This document shows, piece after piece, positions 34,255-46,082 of a stretch of DNA of 64,000 nt (positions are counted from its first letter, which is position 1; each line of letters begins with the position of its first letter). The notes beneath the pieces were generated by a model. That model did no database searches. It worked only from the letters and a program-made list of their open reading frames with translations, and was not told the origin of the DNA. Made by a program: the position numbers and the translations under genes. This stretch comes from Siphonodentalium dalli (taxonomy: Eukaryota > Mollusca > Scaphopoda > Gadilida > Siphonodentaliidae): positions 54,449,762 to 54,513,761 of the forward strand of contig CP136061.1 of assembly GCA_032622095.1 (NCBI GenBank), given 5' to 3'.

Positions 34255-34455
34255 GAACAGTCCTCATAATTGGCTACTATACTATAGGGATGTGGACTGG
34301 ACCGGACCACCACTCCACATGAACAGTCCTCATTATTGGCTACTAGGGATGTGGACTGGACTGGACCGCCAGTGGTGGTCTGTGCAGTGAAGAGACAGTC
34401 CAGTCTGGTCCAGTCCAGTCCGGTTTTCTTTGCCTGGACCGGTCCAATCATTATA
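34255..34455. repeat. Tandem repeat GGACTGGACCGG/GAACAGTCCTC
   Basis: CATGAACAGTCCTCATAATTGGCTAC and GGATGTGGACTGGACCGG-like units occur about twice, followed by their inverse (CCAGTCCAGTCCGG). A related inverse fragment lies at 35995-36110 (TACTGGACCGCC, CTGGTCCGCATCCCTATTGG). Probably the ends of a small TIR element. Confidence 0.5.
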
Positions 34456-34747
34456 AAATACCATTGAATCTTAATTTGGTATACGCATTTGTGTTACAGA
34501 AAGCATCAAGTTACTGCCTGGCAAGCTTGTATTAAACTCTGAACATCATATATAATACATTGTGTGCACATTGTGGAAACGTGTAGTGTAAATTTCTTAT
34601 CTCCATCATTGTATAGAAGTTAGAGAATGAATAAATGATGGGCTTAAAACTTGTGACTGTGACTCACTATAAAGTCTGAATTCATGTTTCGCTATCTCCC
34701 ACATGCTATTATTGGGTTGAGTGCAAATGCTCCAAGTCTTTCAGCAC

Positions 34748-35146
34748 TTAACCCTTTACCCAACAGAAGGGCCCTGTGCCAATGCATTCTCTTATATATG
34801 CGAGTCGACCATAGGTCGCCTCGCATATATAAGAGAATGCATTGGCTTAACACATTAAAAATTATAAAATTGTTAAAGAATGTAAGAAAAAATGGTAAAA
34901 AGTGTTAAAAAAAGATTTTTTTTAGGCCAATGCATTCTCTTATATATGCGAGGCGACCTATGGTCGACTCGCAAATATAAGAGAATGCATTGGCACAGGG
35001 CTAACTGTAACTATCACAATGTGGTCAAGGAGCCGGTTCCAATGATATCCATATTTGTATGGTTCTATTGAGACAAACCGAAGATATTTTAGGCTGTTGA
35101 AGCTTTATTTGGCCGGTTTTGGCCGGTTTGTTGGGTAAAGGGTTAA
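34748..35146 (+). mobile_element. B1 TTAA element
   Basis: Same organisation as the copy at 32123, nearly identical; TTAA at 34748-34751 and 35143-35146. Confidence 0.92.
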
Positions 35147-35825
35147 TTGTTCTTAGCATTGCCAACTGACATATTCCATATAGATCGGTAGGTCAATTTC
35201 CAACATGCAGGTCTTCGTATATACCGCCTTACCGGTATTGGATGTAGTTACTTGGAGTTAAATATTGCCAACTATAGGCAAGTATATATATCACGATTCG
35301 CAACCTAAGTTCAGTAGATTGAAATGTAGGTGAGGGTTAGTTGACATTACTGATGGTAATTCGCTATCTTGTCTGACATCATTCATTGTCACTAAAAATA
35401 TGCATACCCAATGTGTCAGATATAGTCGAGGTCATGGCAGTTGTATAAGCGCTTTCGTAATTTCAGAAATAGTCATTTCAGAAATCAAAGGTTAAAGGGA
35501 ATATTAATGTAAAACGTTTGAAATGAGCTCATAACTATTTAAAGTATTCGTTTCATGAAGAATCGTTGTTTTGTCCTGGATGCAAGCTGTCAAGTTAGAA
35601 ACGATGGCTGTATAAAATGCGTTTTAGAAAGTGTCCCCTAAACCGTCAATTTCTGACTTTACAAAAGGGCTTATTTTAATCGATAATGTATATTGGAGAC
35701 TTTTTCGTCACTTGCACATTTACCCCAACCACAATAAAACTATAACTAAAGTCACACCAGGTGACCAGATGTTTGCAACACTGTGACATTGGCTGGTGAT
35801 TTGAGCTTCATTATCATACCAGTTA
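35147..35825. other. No recognised feature
   Basis: I find no supported signal. Confidence 0.5.
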
Positions 35826-35938
35826 CAGTAATGCCCTAAATAATCGACTTTTCAGGATTTAGTTGGAAATATGGCTTGTTGCCATTCATCGGAAAGCTCT
35901 CACTGAGGTTAAGGAGTCGATTATTTAGGGCATTACTG
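35826..35938. mobile_element. MITE A, internally deleted (113 bp)
   Basis: Ends CAGTAATGCCCTAAATAATC and GGGCATTACTG with TA outside. About half of each arm is missing, including the GGTTAACC-side of the left arm and the inner part of the right arm. Confidence 0.85.
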
Positions 35939-35989
35939 TAATCCTTGTTGGGCCAGTACTTAAGCTAGGGATACATCTATATATAAAAG

Positions 35990-36671
35990 TTTATGAACCG
36001 GTACAGTACTGGACCGCCATGGGTGGACTTATCCAAAGTGGTCCAACGACGGTCCGGTCCATTCCTTTTTTTGTAGTCTGGTCCGCATCCCTATTGGCTA
36101 CGGCAATTAGCAATGCCAATTGCTGAAGCAAACTGGGCCACGGCAAAGATTTGCCATTGCAGATTTCTGAAGCCAAACAATCTGAATTAAGAGGGCTGCA
36201 TGAACAAAGTGATAGGTCCCCATAGTCTGGATTATTTGTCAGCGATATATGTTATATCGGATCTGTTCATCGACCCCTTTCTGAACAATTAAGACTTGAT
36301 ATAATGGTGCTCTATTACAGGTAGCTTAAGATCAGGCAAATAATGCTCAGCTCAGTATTTACTATTTAGTGATTTCTTAGATAGGGACTATGCCACCTCC
36401 GCTGTGGTTTGGTTGGTTTATTGGGGTTTGTTGTTGATCATCAAGACAACAGTTTTACTGGTGGAGAAAAAAACGTGCAGAGGGTTAATTTCACCAGGTT
36501 TAAATCACTCCACTGCACATAGAAACAACCAACCCCGCGGGTACGCAACTGACAAATTTGCCCAGATACACGAATCTGCATGGATAACAAATACCGGTAT
36601 GTGCTTTTCAGGATTTGAATCAGTTTCATCATCGCTGGATGGCTTATGTAATTGGCCTAATGTGCCATGTA
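35990..36671. other. Unrecognised; GGACCGG fragment at left
   Basis: 35995-36110 relates to the repeat at 34255-34455. The rest has no supported feature. Confidence 0.4.
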
Positions 36672-36874
36672 CAGTAATGCCCTAAATAATTGACTCCTTA
36701 ACCACAGCAGAATTATGGGTAGCTTTTCAGGAAATATGTCTTGTTGCCATTCATCGGAAAGCTCTCACTGAGAGCTTTCCGATGAATGGCAACAAGCCAT
36801 ATTTCCGACTAAATCCTGAAAAATTACCCATAATTCTTTTGTGGTTAAGGAGTCGATTATTTAGGGCATTACCT
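36672..36874. mobile_element. Palindromic MITE A
   Basis: CAGTAATGCCCTAAATAATT to GGGCATTACCTTA; the right terminus has decayed from ACTGTA. The left arm lacks about 10 bp (ATTTAGTCGG region). Confidence 0.85.
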
Positions 36875-36955
36875 TACTTTATTACCGCCTGCGCAACAGG
36901 GAGCTGGTCCCCTCTACTGTGGACACATTGTAGAATGTAGAGAACTGTTACTACC

Positions 36956-37322
36956 AAGCCTGGATATAGTGTGTCTGACATTTGCAGAATGAGGTCCCCA
37001 GAGGGTAAATTTAGTGATGCTTAGGCATCAACTGCTATGGGAGACGAGAACTGGGGTCAGATTGAAGTTCCCCAGTTGAAGTTGGTGATGTTCACCCATT
37101 AGTTAAGTCACCTCGATTATGCATTTTATCTTCTGCAAATTAGGGGATATAGAAACTGAACAGAAACGAAAAAATAACTAAAAACAATGTTAATTTGAGA
37201 CTATAGATACTTCCCAGAAGTTGAGGACTAATAAAGCAGAATTATAGTCCCAAGAGGTTGAATTTAGTGACAAAATTCCCCCTCTGGGGACCTCTTTCTG
37301 TAAATGTCAGACACACCTTATC
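36956..37322. mobile_element. Long C-type element
   Basis: AAGCCTGGATATAGTGTGTC to GACACACCTTATCCAGACT, C arms at both ends and the long-variant centre (CCCCAGTTGAAGTTGGTGATG, TTGAGACTATAGATACTTCC). Confidence 0.65.
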
Positions 37323-37707
37323 CAGACTCGTTACTAGTTACCTTCTCTCGTATCTATTTCTCTAATATGAAGTCTGCTTGATTTTTATCAATATTTACAG
37401 CATAAATGAGGAACAATTCACAAATAGAGAAATTACGTATCAGACCAATCGGAGTACACAGTAGTATGAATGGCATGTGAATTGCTGATATATTGGTGCC
37501 GGTGTTGTAAGTCGTATAAGTACCATTGATTACCGCAATCCTCTCCGACACATCACCGACACATCACCGCCACCATTGATCACCCATGAGAGATAGTGGT
37601 GATTAAGTGTAATTACAAGCTTTTTATTGCTCTCTACACACACACCTCAGGAGGCCTGGTAATTTGGAATGTGGACAAATATGGCTGCTTGTTGAAACTC
37701 TGAGACG
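37323..37707. other. No recognised feature
   Basis: Two short direct repeats (ACATCACCG) near 37550. No gene is supported. Confidence 0.4.
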
Positions 37708-37961
37708 CAAGCCTTGAAATAATGTGTCGGTCATTTGCAGAATGAGGTCCCCAGAGGGTGAATTTAGTGATGCTACCCCGCATAGTGGGCTAGCATCACC
37801 AAATTCACCCTCCGGGGACCTAATTCTGCTTACACCTCAGCAGAATGAGGTTCCCAGAGGGTGAATTTGGTGATGCTAGCCCACTATGCGGGGTAGCATC
37901 ACTAAATTCACCCTCTGGGGACCTCATTCTGCAAATGACAGACACCCTATTTCAAAGCGTG
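37708..37961. mobile_element. Complete C (hAT-type) MITE
   Basis: Ends CAAGCCTTGAAATAATGTG and TATTTCAAAGCGTG; duplication CTGAGACG at 37700-37707 and 37962-37969. Two hairpins with the TTACACCTCAGCAG spacer. Its right flank is the source-like sequence of the segment found inside the C element at 57195. Confidence 0.92.
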
Positions 37962-38108
37962 CTGAGACGCCTGCTTTCTTATGGGGCTATCAGTATGTGA
38001 CTCAGGGATGCATGAAGGATTTGTCTCTCAGGGCAAGGGGTGCACTGCATGGTAGCTTTTATGGAGTATAAAATGTTCATGAAGGGAACTGCATGCGCTG
38101 GTTCAGTA

Positions 38109-38507
38109 TTAACCCTTTACCCAACAGAACGGCCCTGTGCCAATGCATTCTCTTATATATGCGAGTCGACCATAGGTCGCCTCGCATATATAAGAGAATG
38201 CATTGGCTTAACACATTAAAAATTATAAAATTGTTAAAGAATGTAAGAAAAAATGGTAAAAAGTGTTAAAAAATATTTATTTTAGGCCAATGCATTCTCT
38301 TATATATGCGAGGCGACCTATGGTCGACTCGCATATATAAGAGAATGCATTGGCACAGGTCATAACTGTAACTATCACAATGTGGTCAAGGAGCCGGTTC
38401 CAATGATATCCATATTTGTATGGTTCTATTGAGACAGACCAAAGATATTTTAGGCTGTTGAAGCTTTATTTGGCCGGTTTTGGCCGTTTTGTTGGGTAAA
38501 GGGTTAA
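38109..38507 (+). mobile_element. B1 TTAA element
   Basis: TTAA at 38109-38112 and 38504-38507. Same structure as the other plus-oriented B1 copies. The right TTAA is also the left TTAA of the next element. Confidence 0.92.
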
Positions 38508-38678
38508 CCCATTCATGACGAGAGCTAAGCTGCGTTGGTGCATTTATAGTTGTACTGATTAGTAATAAGAGATTAGGTGTGAGTCTCCATATGGGAGACT
38601 CGACGCACATATATGAGAATGCGATTGCACAGGATCTTTAATGCTGCACCAGCTCAGCTCACATCATGAAATGGTTAA
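38504..38678. mobile_element. B2 TTAA element, short
   Basis: TTAACCCATTCATGACG to CATCATGAAATGGTTAA. Only a degenerate hairpin core remains (GAGTCTCCATATGGGAGACTC). Confidence 0.75.
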
Positions 38679-39056
38679 AGTGATGTGAAACACTCTGTGG
38701 CGTGATCACATAGAAATGGAGCATAATCTTGCTCAAAGTAGTTATTTTTACAAATATTATATCCAAATTGACAACGCGCACACCGTCATTCATATATATT
38801 AATTAAATGCAGTGACTCTCGATGGTGAAAACATTTTCGTTAGTTTATCGAGGATAGTTGCATCCCGAATCGAGAAGTAAATATTTACAATTGAGCATAG
38901 TTCAGACGATGTTCTATGGAGTGGTACGGTCGATTTGCTTGAAAATTCAGCGATGTTAGTAGAATGCTACATTCCTCCAGTCGGCATTCAGTAGCACCTG
39001 TATACTAGCTTATCAGTTTTCCGCACCCGAACAAATACATAATATGTCTTTAAGGA
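38679..39056. repeat. F repeat, copy 2
   Basis: Starts GTGATGTGAAACACTC directly after the B2 element and ends CATAATATGTCTTTAAGG; aligns along its length with 14651-15026. Confidence 0.7.
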
Positions 39057-39202
39057 TAGGGTGTTAACACTTGTTGGTAGTTAGGTGTTTTCTGAAATAA
39101 TACAGTCGATGTGATTGGAATTGACAACAATATTAGTTGAATGCTACGTTCTTTTCTTAACAACCTTATGCTGTTTGTGGGCATTGACTTCATCTGCCAC
39201 TA

Positions 39203-39339
39203 CAGTAATGCCCTATATAATTAATCGACTCGGGGAGAGCTTTCCGATGAATGGCAACAAGCCATATTTCTGACTAAATCCTGAAAAGTTACCCATAATT
39301 CTGCTGTGGTTATGGAGTCGATTAATTAGGGCATTACTG
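39203..39339. mobile_element. MITE A, left arm mostly deleted
   Basis: CAGTAATGCCCTATATAATT to GGGCATTACTG. The left arm stops at TCGACTCGG, then the full right arm follows. Confidence 0.85.
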
Positions 39340-39380
39340 TATATCCACCTCTGTTTTGTTGATTTTCCTCACCATACTCA

Positions 39381-39611
39381 TCAGTATAATTTCATAATTT
39401 GGCAAGGTCCCTTAATCACTTGTGAACCTGTCAGTCCGAGTTTTGCCTTGTAATTCAGCTTCACGTCTTGTTCATGCCAGTATACATCCAATGTGTTCTT
39501 AAATTGGTTTGTTGTCTCGCTGTATACCACTTCTTCTGGCAGATTGTTCCACGGGTCCACAACTATATTGCTAAATGTGTATTTCTTCTTCATGCGACAG
39601 ATCGCTGTCAT
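39381..39611 (-). pseudogene. Non-LTR retrotransposon, extreme C-terminus
   Basis: The minus-strand 76-codon frame contains FSNIVVDPWNNLPEEVV, then FKNTLDVYWHEQD. The FSxRVVxxWNxLPxxVV...FKxxLDxxW sequence is the usual end of CR1/L2-like LINE polyproteins. It ends at a stop near 39381 with no upstream reverse transcriptase, so it is a short 5'-truncated tail. It is a different lineage from the tails at 17.9 and 41.0 kb. Confidence 0.7.
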
Positions 39612-40784
39612 TTACTGACAATTATGAGCCGGTCCAGGTGCTATCATGGCCGAATAAATTTATAACCCTGTGGTGACTCCAGTAGCGTTCTTTAATGTGT
39701 ACACACCGATGCGTGTACACGGGTCAGCCATTAATGTCCGCACCCGATCGGATAGCATACTGCACCATGACAACATACCTGGGACAAATGTTGTTATGGG
39801 GGAAGTCGGCATTTTTGTATTCAGAGAAGTCTCGAATGAGACTTTTCAGCCTGACAAACTTGGTATCTGACAGAGTTTTTATTTTTGTCAGAATATCCTG
39901 ACCAGGTTGCGATCCCAGCTCCACTAGCACAAGAGACCAGTATGCTACCTCTCGGCTACCGACTTCCCTGACATCTCCCTCCCTCCTTGTATAATTTATA
40001 ATTGTGTCCTCTTGTTATTGAGTTATCCCGTGGGCATATAGCCTAGGTAATTCCATGGGCATATAGCCTAGATTAATTATAACCTATCAGTTTGATATGC
40101 CAAAGCTGAAACAAGCTCACATTGGTGAGTTTTGCTTAGATATTCAATGTTTCTTCAGAAAAGAGACCTTTCATATTGATGAGCCACTCGACCCACTCCA
40201 GAAAATTAAGTCTCCTTAGCGGTTTGAGCTGTCCGTGATCATCAGTGATACGTGATCATCAGTAATACGATTGGCCAATTTAGCAATCACTTGAAAATTA
40301 ACTCAGCAGAAATTATTTATTTCCTATCCATTTTCTCTTCTTTGCCATTGAAGTCCAGATTATTTTGCAGCACATGCGCAAATTGCACCACAAAGTCTGA
40401 CATTTCCTTCAGAAATTGATTTAACTAATTCCTAATCTGGTTTTGTGATGCCCTGTGAATTTTGATTCTTCCTATCTAATTCGAGCAGGTGACAGATTTC
40501 AAATGACTGGTTCGTGATTACACTGGAAACGTTCAATGCAGCGGGATTACACATTTATAATTGGATGCCTCCACTGAATGCGCGTTAATTTGTGTAACTT
40601 TTCACTCCAGTTCACTTCCAGTTATCGATGTGATCTGTACTCGGTTACTGTGACTGAAATCATTCAAGGCTTGTGCTCCAGCATTCAAGTCATACAGCCT
40701 GATACTGTAACTTTATTAAAGACCATTGTTCAGTAACCGCACATCTAGTAGAGTAGAAGGCTGTGACTATATTTTAACCCTTTA
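39612..40784. other. No recognised gene
   Basis: A small tandem duplication GTGGGCATATAGCCTAG / ATGGGCATATAGCCTAG lies at 40030-40075, and a GTGATCATCAGTRATACG repeat at about 40236-40270. Nothing else is supported. Confidence 0.4.
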
Positions 40785-41002
40785 ATTATTAAATGGATTC
40801 TCCATCACTTATATTAGTATTTATTGGAATGGTCTATTCTTCATCTGGAGGGATGTTCAGGATATATGAACAGATGACATACGAAACGATAATACATTAT
40901 TAAGTGCAGAAGGAATTTGGTGGGAAATGTTCAGATAATAAGTTCGACAAACGTTTGAACATATTATTTCCAAAGGGAACTACTTGTTAATATGTATTTA
41001 GT
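40785..41002 (+). repeat. G repeat
   Basis: Shares GGAGGGATGTTCAGG, GATGACATACGAAACG and GGTGGGAAATGTTCAG with 25040-25200. It runs into the LINE tail at 41003. Confidence 0.6.
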
Positions 41003-41342
41003 AAAGAAGGCAGGAGGACAGACCAAAGAGTGCAATTGTTTGGCAAGATAGTGGATGGACTGGTCCCAGCTATCGACACCAAAGGACTCTTGAGACCTAA
41101 ACATCAAAGTGGGAGAAAAATCAAGGCCAAAAAATTTGACGGCTTCACTGCAAATAACTTTGTGCAAAGCCTAGAGTGTATAAACTCTAAACCATACAAA
41201 ATTATTAAGGCTGATCGTGCAGAATTCCGAAATTCCTACTTCAGTTTCCACGGACTATTCTTGACTGGAACCATCTTGGAAGAGGATTCTATGCGCTCTC
41301 TACTTCCATCAGAGGACGAAACAACATCTAACACCACGTCAT
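41003..41342 (+). pseudogene. Non-LTR retrotransposon RT C-terminus, frameshifted
   Basis: The frame begins within SKEGRRTDQRVQLFGKIVDG and continues with LVPAIDTKGLLRPKHQSGR, RIKAKKF-like sequence and AEFRNSYF. The expected continuation PRTILDWNHLG lies one frame over (from about 41249), so a single-base shift occurred near 41245. The order RRxxQRxxLFxKIVxGLVPAI...RxIKAKxF...xFxNSxFxRTIxDWNHL is that of the C-terminus of non-LTR retrotransposons common in marine invertebrates. Upstream catalytic motifs are absent. Confidence 0.7.
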
Positions 41343-41418
41343 AGTCTCATCCCGTGTGCTAATACATCCGACAGGATCCTGCACTGAAACCACATACAGA
41401 TACAGACAGAAGAAAGGG

Positions 41419-41530
41419 TTAACCCTTCCATGCCTGGAGCTTCCTGAAATTTTACGAAAAACCCTGTGCCAACGCATTCTCTTTAATATATATGCGAGTC
41501 TCCCATAGTGAAACTAGTGAAAAGGTTAAG
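41419..41530. repeat. B2 TTAA element, left end only
   Basis: TTAACCCTTCCATGCCTGGAGC, then CCTGTGCCAACGCATTCTC and a truncated core. Confidence 0.65.
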
Positions 41531-41640
41531 GTGTCCCAGTTTTATATATTACGGTATTTAACACAGCATCATTCCAACCGATACCCCAAGCTGTTGTGGA
41601 TCGAGAAGACTTGGTCTATGGGAGGTATGTCCCTCCCGAT

Positions 41641-41795
41641 GAAGCCTCAGTTGAAATAGGGTGTCTGTCATTTGCAGAATGAGGTCCCCAGAGGGTGAAT
41701 TTAGTGATGCTACCCCGCATAGCGGGCTAGCATCACCAAATTCACCCTCTGGGGACCTCATTCTGCAAATGACAGGCACACTATTTCAAGGCTTG
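41641..41795. mobile_element. C (hAT-type) MITE, single hairpin
   Basis: Duplication CTCCCGAT at 41633-41640 and 41796-41803. One C hairpin only (about 155 bp), showing that the single-hairpin form can also be flanked by a proper duplication. Left terminus decayed to GAAGCCTCAG. Confidence 0.9.
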
Positions 41796-41803
41796 CTCCC
41801 GAT

Positions 41804-42175
41804 TCTTTTTTTCCTTTTTCTTTTAGCCCTCCTTTAAGCCTTGAAATCGTGTCCAGCTTTCTGAGCACTGCATTAAAAATGCCAATCTTGCTCCAGTTTC
41901 TGGACTTCAAGAAGTGCTAGGGACATCTGTGTCACAAACATTACAAATTCTTCCTCCAATTTTACTGAAGAATGTACACAGCCTCCGGTTCTTGCCCCTC
42001 TAAAACTCAGCATTAGTTTGGTGATGTCGTTTTGTGGTTTCTCCCATTAGCTGATTGCCAAATCAAAAACAAAACTAACCACTTCTCCATCACTCGATTA
42101 TCCAATTCATGCACTCTTAAATGGGTTCTTCCATTTAGTTAATATACATCAGGCAACAACAATTAATAGTATTCA
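41804..42175. other. No recognised feature
   Basis: I find no supported signal. Confidence 0.5.
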
Positions 42176-42684
42176 AGCCTGATCACAGTATGCCTGTCAT
42201 TTGCAGAATGAGGTCCCCAGAGGGTGAATTTAGTGATGCTATCCCCACATAGTGGCCTAGCATCACCAAATTCACCCTCTGGGGACCTCATTCTGCTTAG
42301 ACCTCATCTCTCTCTGGAAAGTTTCTTTATTATCAAATTTCTACAGAAACTTCACATAAATTCTATTTCTTTTTTAGTTTAGTTTCTCTATATCCCAAAA
42401 TTGGCAGATGACACATTGCATGTATAATCAAGGTTCCCAATGGGTGTACAACTGTACATCAAAATATTCCCCATTTGAGAACTTCAATCTTAGTCTATGT
42501 CTGCCATAGTAGGTGAGGCATAGCAGAATGAGGTCCCCAGAGGGTGAATTTGGTGATGCTAGGCCACTATGTGGGGATAGCATCACTAAATTCACCCTCT
42601 GGGGACCTATGCAGTATGGCATCATTAAATTTACCCTCTGGGGACATCATTCTGCAAATGACAGGCATGCTATAATTAGGCTTG
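42176..42684. mobile_element. Long C-type element with 8-bp duplication
   Basis: Flanked by AGTATTCA (42168-42175) and AGTATGCA (42685-42692), one mismatch. C hairpin, long-variant centre (ATTGGCAGATGACACATTGC, CCCAATGGGTGTACAAC), second C hairpin with a partial third arm. It supports the long elements belonging to the same hAT-type family. Confidence 0.8.
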
Positions 42685-42910
42685 AGTATGCATGCAGCTA
42701 TTGACTGCCTTGTGGAATAGTGAGAACTTATTTTCCCAAGGTGATATCTTTTGAAAAGCAAGCAGAACTATATTGACTGTCTATGGCCAATATTTCTACT
42801 TGTTGTTCAGAACACACCATCGAAGGAAAATAGGTCTCGCTATTCTGCCCCAATTAAGGCAGTCAATATGTTTATTGTATACTTTGCACATCAAAAATCA
42901 CAGGTCTATA

Positions 42911-43090
42911 CAGTAATGCCCAAAGTAACTGTTCAGGATTTAGTCGGAAATATGGCTTGTTGTCATTCATCGGAAAGCTCTCAATGAGAGCTTTCTAATG
43001 AATGGCAACAAGCCATATTTCCGACTAAATCCTGAAAAGTTACCCATAATTCTGCTGTGGTTAAGGAGTCAATTATTTAGGGCATTACTG
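42911..43090. mobile_element. MITE A, left arm deleted
   Basis: CAGTAATGCCCAAAGTAACT to GGGCATTACTG, TA on both sides. The left arm has lost about 35 bp containing CTCCTTAACCACAGCAG. Confidence 0.85.
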
Positions 43091-43288
43091 TATATGCTCT
43101 AATTACTTTTTGGTCGTATTTGGCAGCTTGGCTCCATGATAGCCATATATGCAATTAATGTGATGAAATTGAATTTCCCCTCGCCTTTTTGTAATGCCAT
43201 CAATGTATGCTACCAGTCCTGTCAATGTCTTTAAGAAAATATAGATAGCGCCGACAGTATAATGTAACTGTTTTACGTCCGGTCCAAG

Positions 43289-43748
43289 CCTGCAAATAGT
43301 GTGTGTCATTTGCAGAATGAGGTCCCCAGAGAGTGAATTTAGTGATGCTACCACGCACAGTGGGCTAGCATCACCAAATTCACCCTCTGGAGACCTCATT
43401 CTGCTTTGGCCAAATCGTCTGGGAAGTATTTATGGTATCAAATTAACATTGTTTTAGTTACCCTTTCCCTTCTGGAAGTTTCTATATCTCCCTGGGAAGT
43501 TTCTATATCCCCTAATTTGCAGAAGATAAAATTCATAATTGAGGTGCCCAATGGATGAACATCACCAACTTAAACTGGGGAACTTCAATCTGATCCAAGG
43601 TCTACCAGAGCAGTTGATGGCCTAAGCAGAATGAGGTCCCCAGAGGGTGAATTTGGTGATGCTAGCCCGCTATGCGGGGTAGCATCACTAAATTCACCCT
43701 CTGGGGACCTCATTCTGCAAATGACAGACACGCTATCTGCAGACTTGG
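43289..43748. mobile_element. Long C-type element
   Basis: AAGCCTGCAAATAGTGTGTG to ATCTGCAGACTTGG; two C hairpins and the long-variant centre with a small duplication of GGGAAGT TTCTATAT. Target duplication unclear. Confidence 0.7.
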
Positions 43749-46082
43749 TCTGAAAGTGGCTTTTCTAACTGAGATTGTGCGATTCTGCTGAACGCTACCC
43801 ACTGAACTGCTCTTCTATTCAGATGGAATTTTGAACTGCTGAATGTGCATGATAGGTGGTCAAACTGCGTCCCTGGGCTTTCCCCTCGCTGTTTTCAAGC
43901 ATACTCCCTCGATTCCACATCCTGTACAGTCGATTAATAAATTTAATGTGTAAACTGCTGATCAGCATGTTTTGGTGTACCGGCAACTGCTCCGATCGTA
44001 AGGAAAAAAGTTCATGTTTACGGCCTTTGGGAGACAAATTCTATCTCAGGGTTTCTTTAAAGATCTATTATCCGAATTAACGATCCCAAATGACTATTTC
44101 TTTGGCTTCGGGGGTAAAAAATATTTTACTCTGGTCGAGGAACCCATCCATCAAAGCTCAGAGTGATCAGATATCAATTTTTGAAATTTGTTATTTCTAG
44201 AAATATGTAATTAGTTGTGGTCCAGAAATGAATCGTCAAACCGAATGTCTCAGACAAAATTGCGGATGAAGATGGATAACTCTAAAATCAAGTGGTAATA
44301 CGGCCAAATTTCGTGATAGGCAAGTGATAATACGGCCATATTTCGTTGAACAACATGTTGATAAATAACTCGTTTTAGGAAATTTTATACCATAGTTGAC
44401 AGCGGTTAGCATTATTTTGTTACAATTAATCAATTCTGATAACAAAAGCCTATTTTGAAGAAATTTTGTTGATGTAACTTGATTATATTGGGACCGTCTG
44501 ATCGGATTGAGTACCTTCAACCGATTGGTGTGCATCATGAACAGGATGTGGACCAAATTTTGGGTTAAATTGGACACTGGATATTAATAAACAGTTATAA
44601 ACAACCGAATACTGTGACAGAGTTACAGAGAGATGGACACAAACTCACTGAGTGTTCGGTAAGGGTCTTGCTAGACCGGTAACTGTGTGGTCTCATTACG
44701 TTTCCTTTTTTCGCAGAACAATTTATCAAGTGTTTATTTCAAATTTTTCTGGAAAGTTTCATCATTTCTCTTATTAGAATAAATCAGCCCTGTTAATTAA
44801 AAATTGTCAGCTATCGGCTGAGCTGAGACAAAAAGAAATTCTGTTGGATATTTTTTAGCTGCGGCAAATTTGAAGGCAATTAAAACCTGCCAATATTTTG
44901 TGCAAAATTGAATCAAATTACTGTGAGTTATGTATTGTGGCAAGTCTGCGAACAACATGTTTGATTGTTGAATGTTTAGAAGTAAAAGCAACAACCAGAT
45001 AGTGAAGACTATTGTATACTGAAGTCATCTAATTTAATCCAGACATGTCAGCTGACATTCAGTCATCGCTTAATATTGCTTGAGGATATTGTTTTCTGCC
45101 ACACAATAAATTGAATTCTCAGGCTGTGGTGAACTTCTTGAATGAAATCTAATTAAACTGATGGCATTTACAGCGATTAATGTCTTAACGCTTTTAGACT
45201 TACATTTACAATACATCAGAGACTGAACAGCCTAATTTCGTTCATCTTTTATTTTACGAAAAATAGCTATGAATCACCGATTTTCATATTTCCATAGTGA
45301 TTTTGTGACAATGGGGATTATTAGCCACCACCTGATTGATTATTAGTTGTTATGAGATCCAGTGATCCCGCAGCGATTCTACCAGAAATCATTATTCACT
45401 TTGAATCACCAGAAATTCTCACGGATCATATTTTCTATAATATAATAATTTGAAAAAAACTAGCTACAAATGTGATCACGCACCTGTGAACAGCTGGGTA
45501 CGTTTGTGATTAATTTGAAAAGCTAGCTATGAATGTGATCGATGCCTTGTGACAATGTCCCATTCGGCTTTAGTATAGAACGGGTTAACATGTGGACATG
45601 GTGCTAGAGAGAACCTGGTTATCCAATGTTCTGCTCTGAATGCCATAAAACTCTCCACAATACTGTTAGATGACACATTGGTATGGATTGGATGAGATTA
45701 CTAACAGTAAAACTTGGTATGTCTGATGTATAAGTCCCATCCGGCCTGTCAGTTATTGTCTCAAGCTGCAACTAGAAGACGCCAATAATAGAAGCTAGGT
45801 GTGATTGATTTGATTTTATTAAAGGATCACCAATTAATTGTATAAATCTAGGATGCCGGATAGCCACTTTGATTCGATGTGGCAGTATGGCTATAACTCC
45901 GATATTCCATCCATCCGTTCGCTCTCTCGTAATTTAGGCCTGGTATTCTTCATCAGTGATGTCAATGTACAGCGGTTCCCGGTTAAATTAATCCTCTGCA
46001 CGTTCCGTCCTCTACCTGTAAAACTGCTGTTGTTATATGGCCTAACAGCTCAAATAACAATAAACCCCGATAAACGAAGCTA
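43749..46082. other. Longest stretch without a recognised element
   Basis: No repeat family found elsewhere in the window is present over about 2.3 kb. The 113-codon minus frame at 44236-44577 is the longest open frame; I recognise no family in it and find no splice or start context to support it. Possibly old host intergenic or intronic DNA. Confidence 0.4.

Noticed and set aside
34134-34451. 105-codon minus-strand frame with repeated ANxEDCSCG motif
   Set aside because: The repeated peptide comes from a ~60-bp nucleotide tandem repeat, not from a protein domain.
44236-44577. 113-codon minus-strand frame in otherwise unique DNA
   Set aside because: No family recognised, low-complexity context, no supporting splice or promoter signal; length is within chance for AT-rich DNA of this size.
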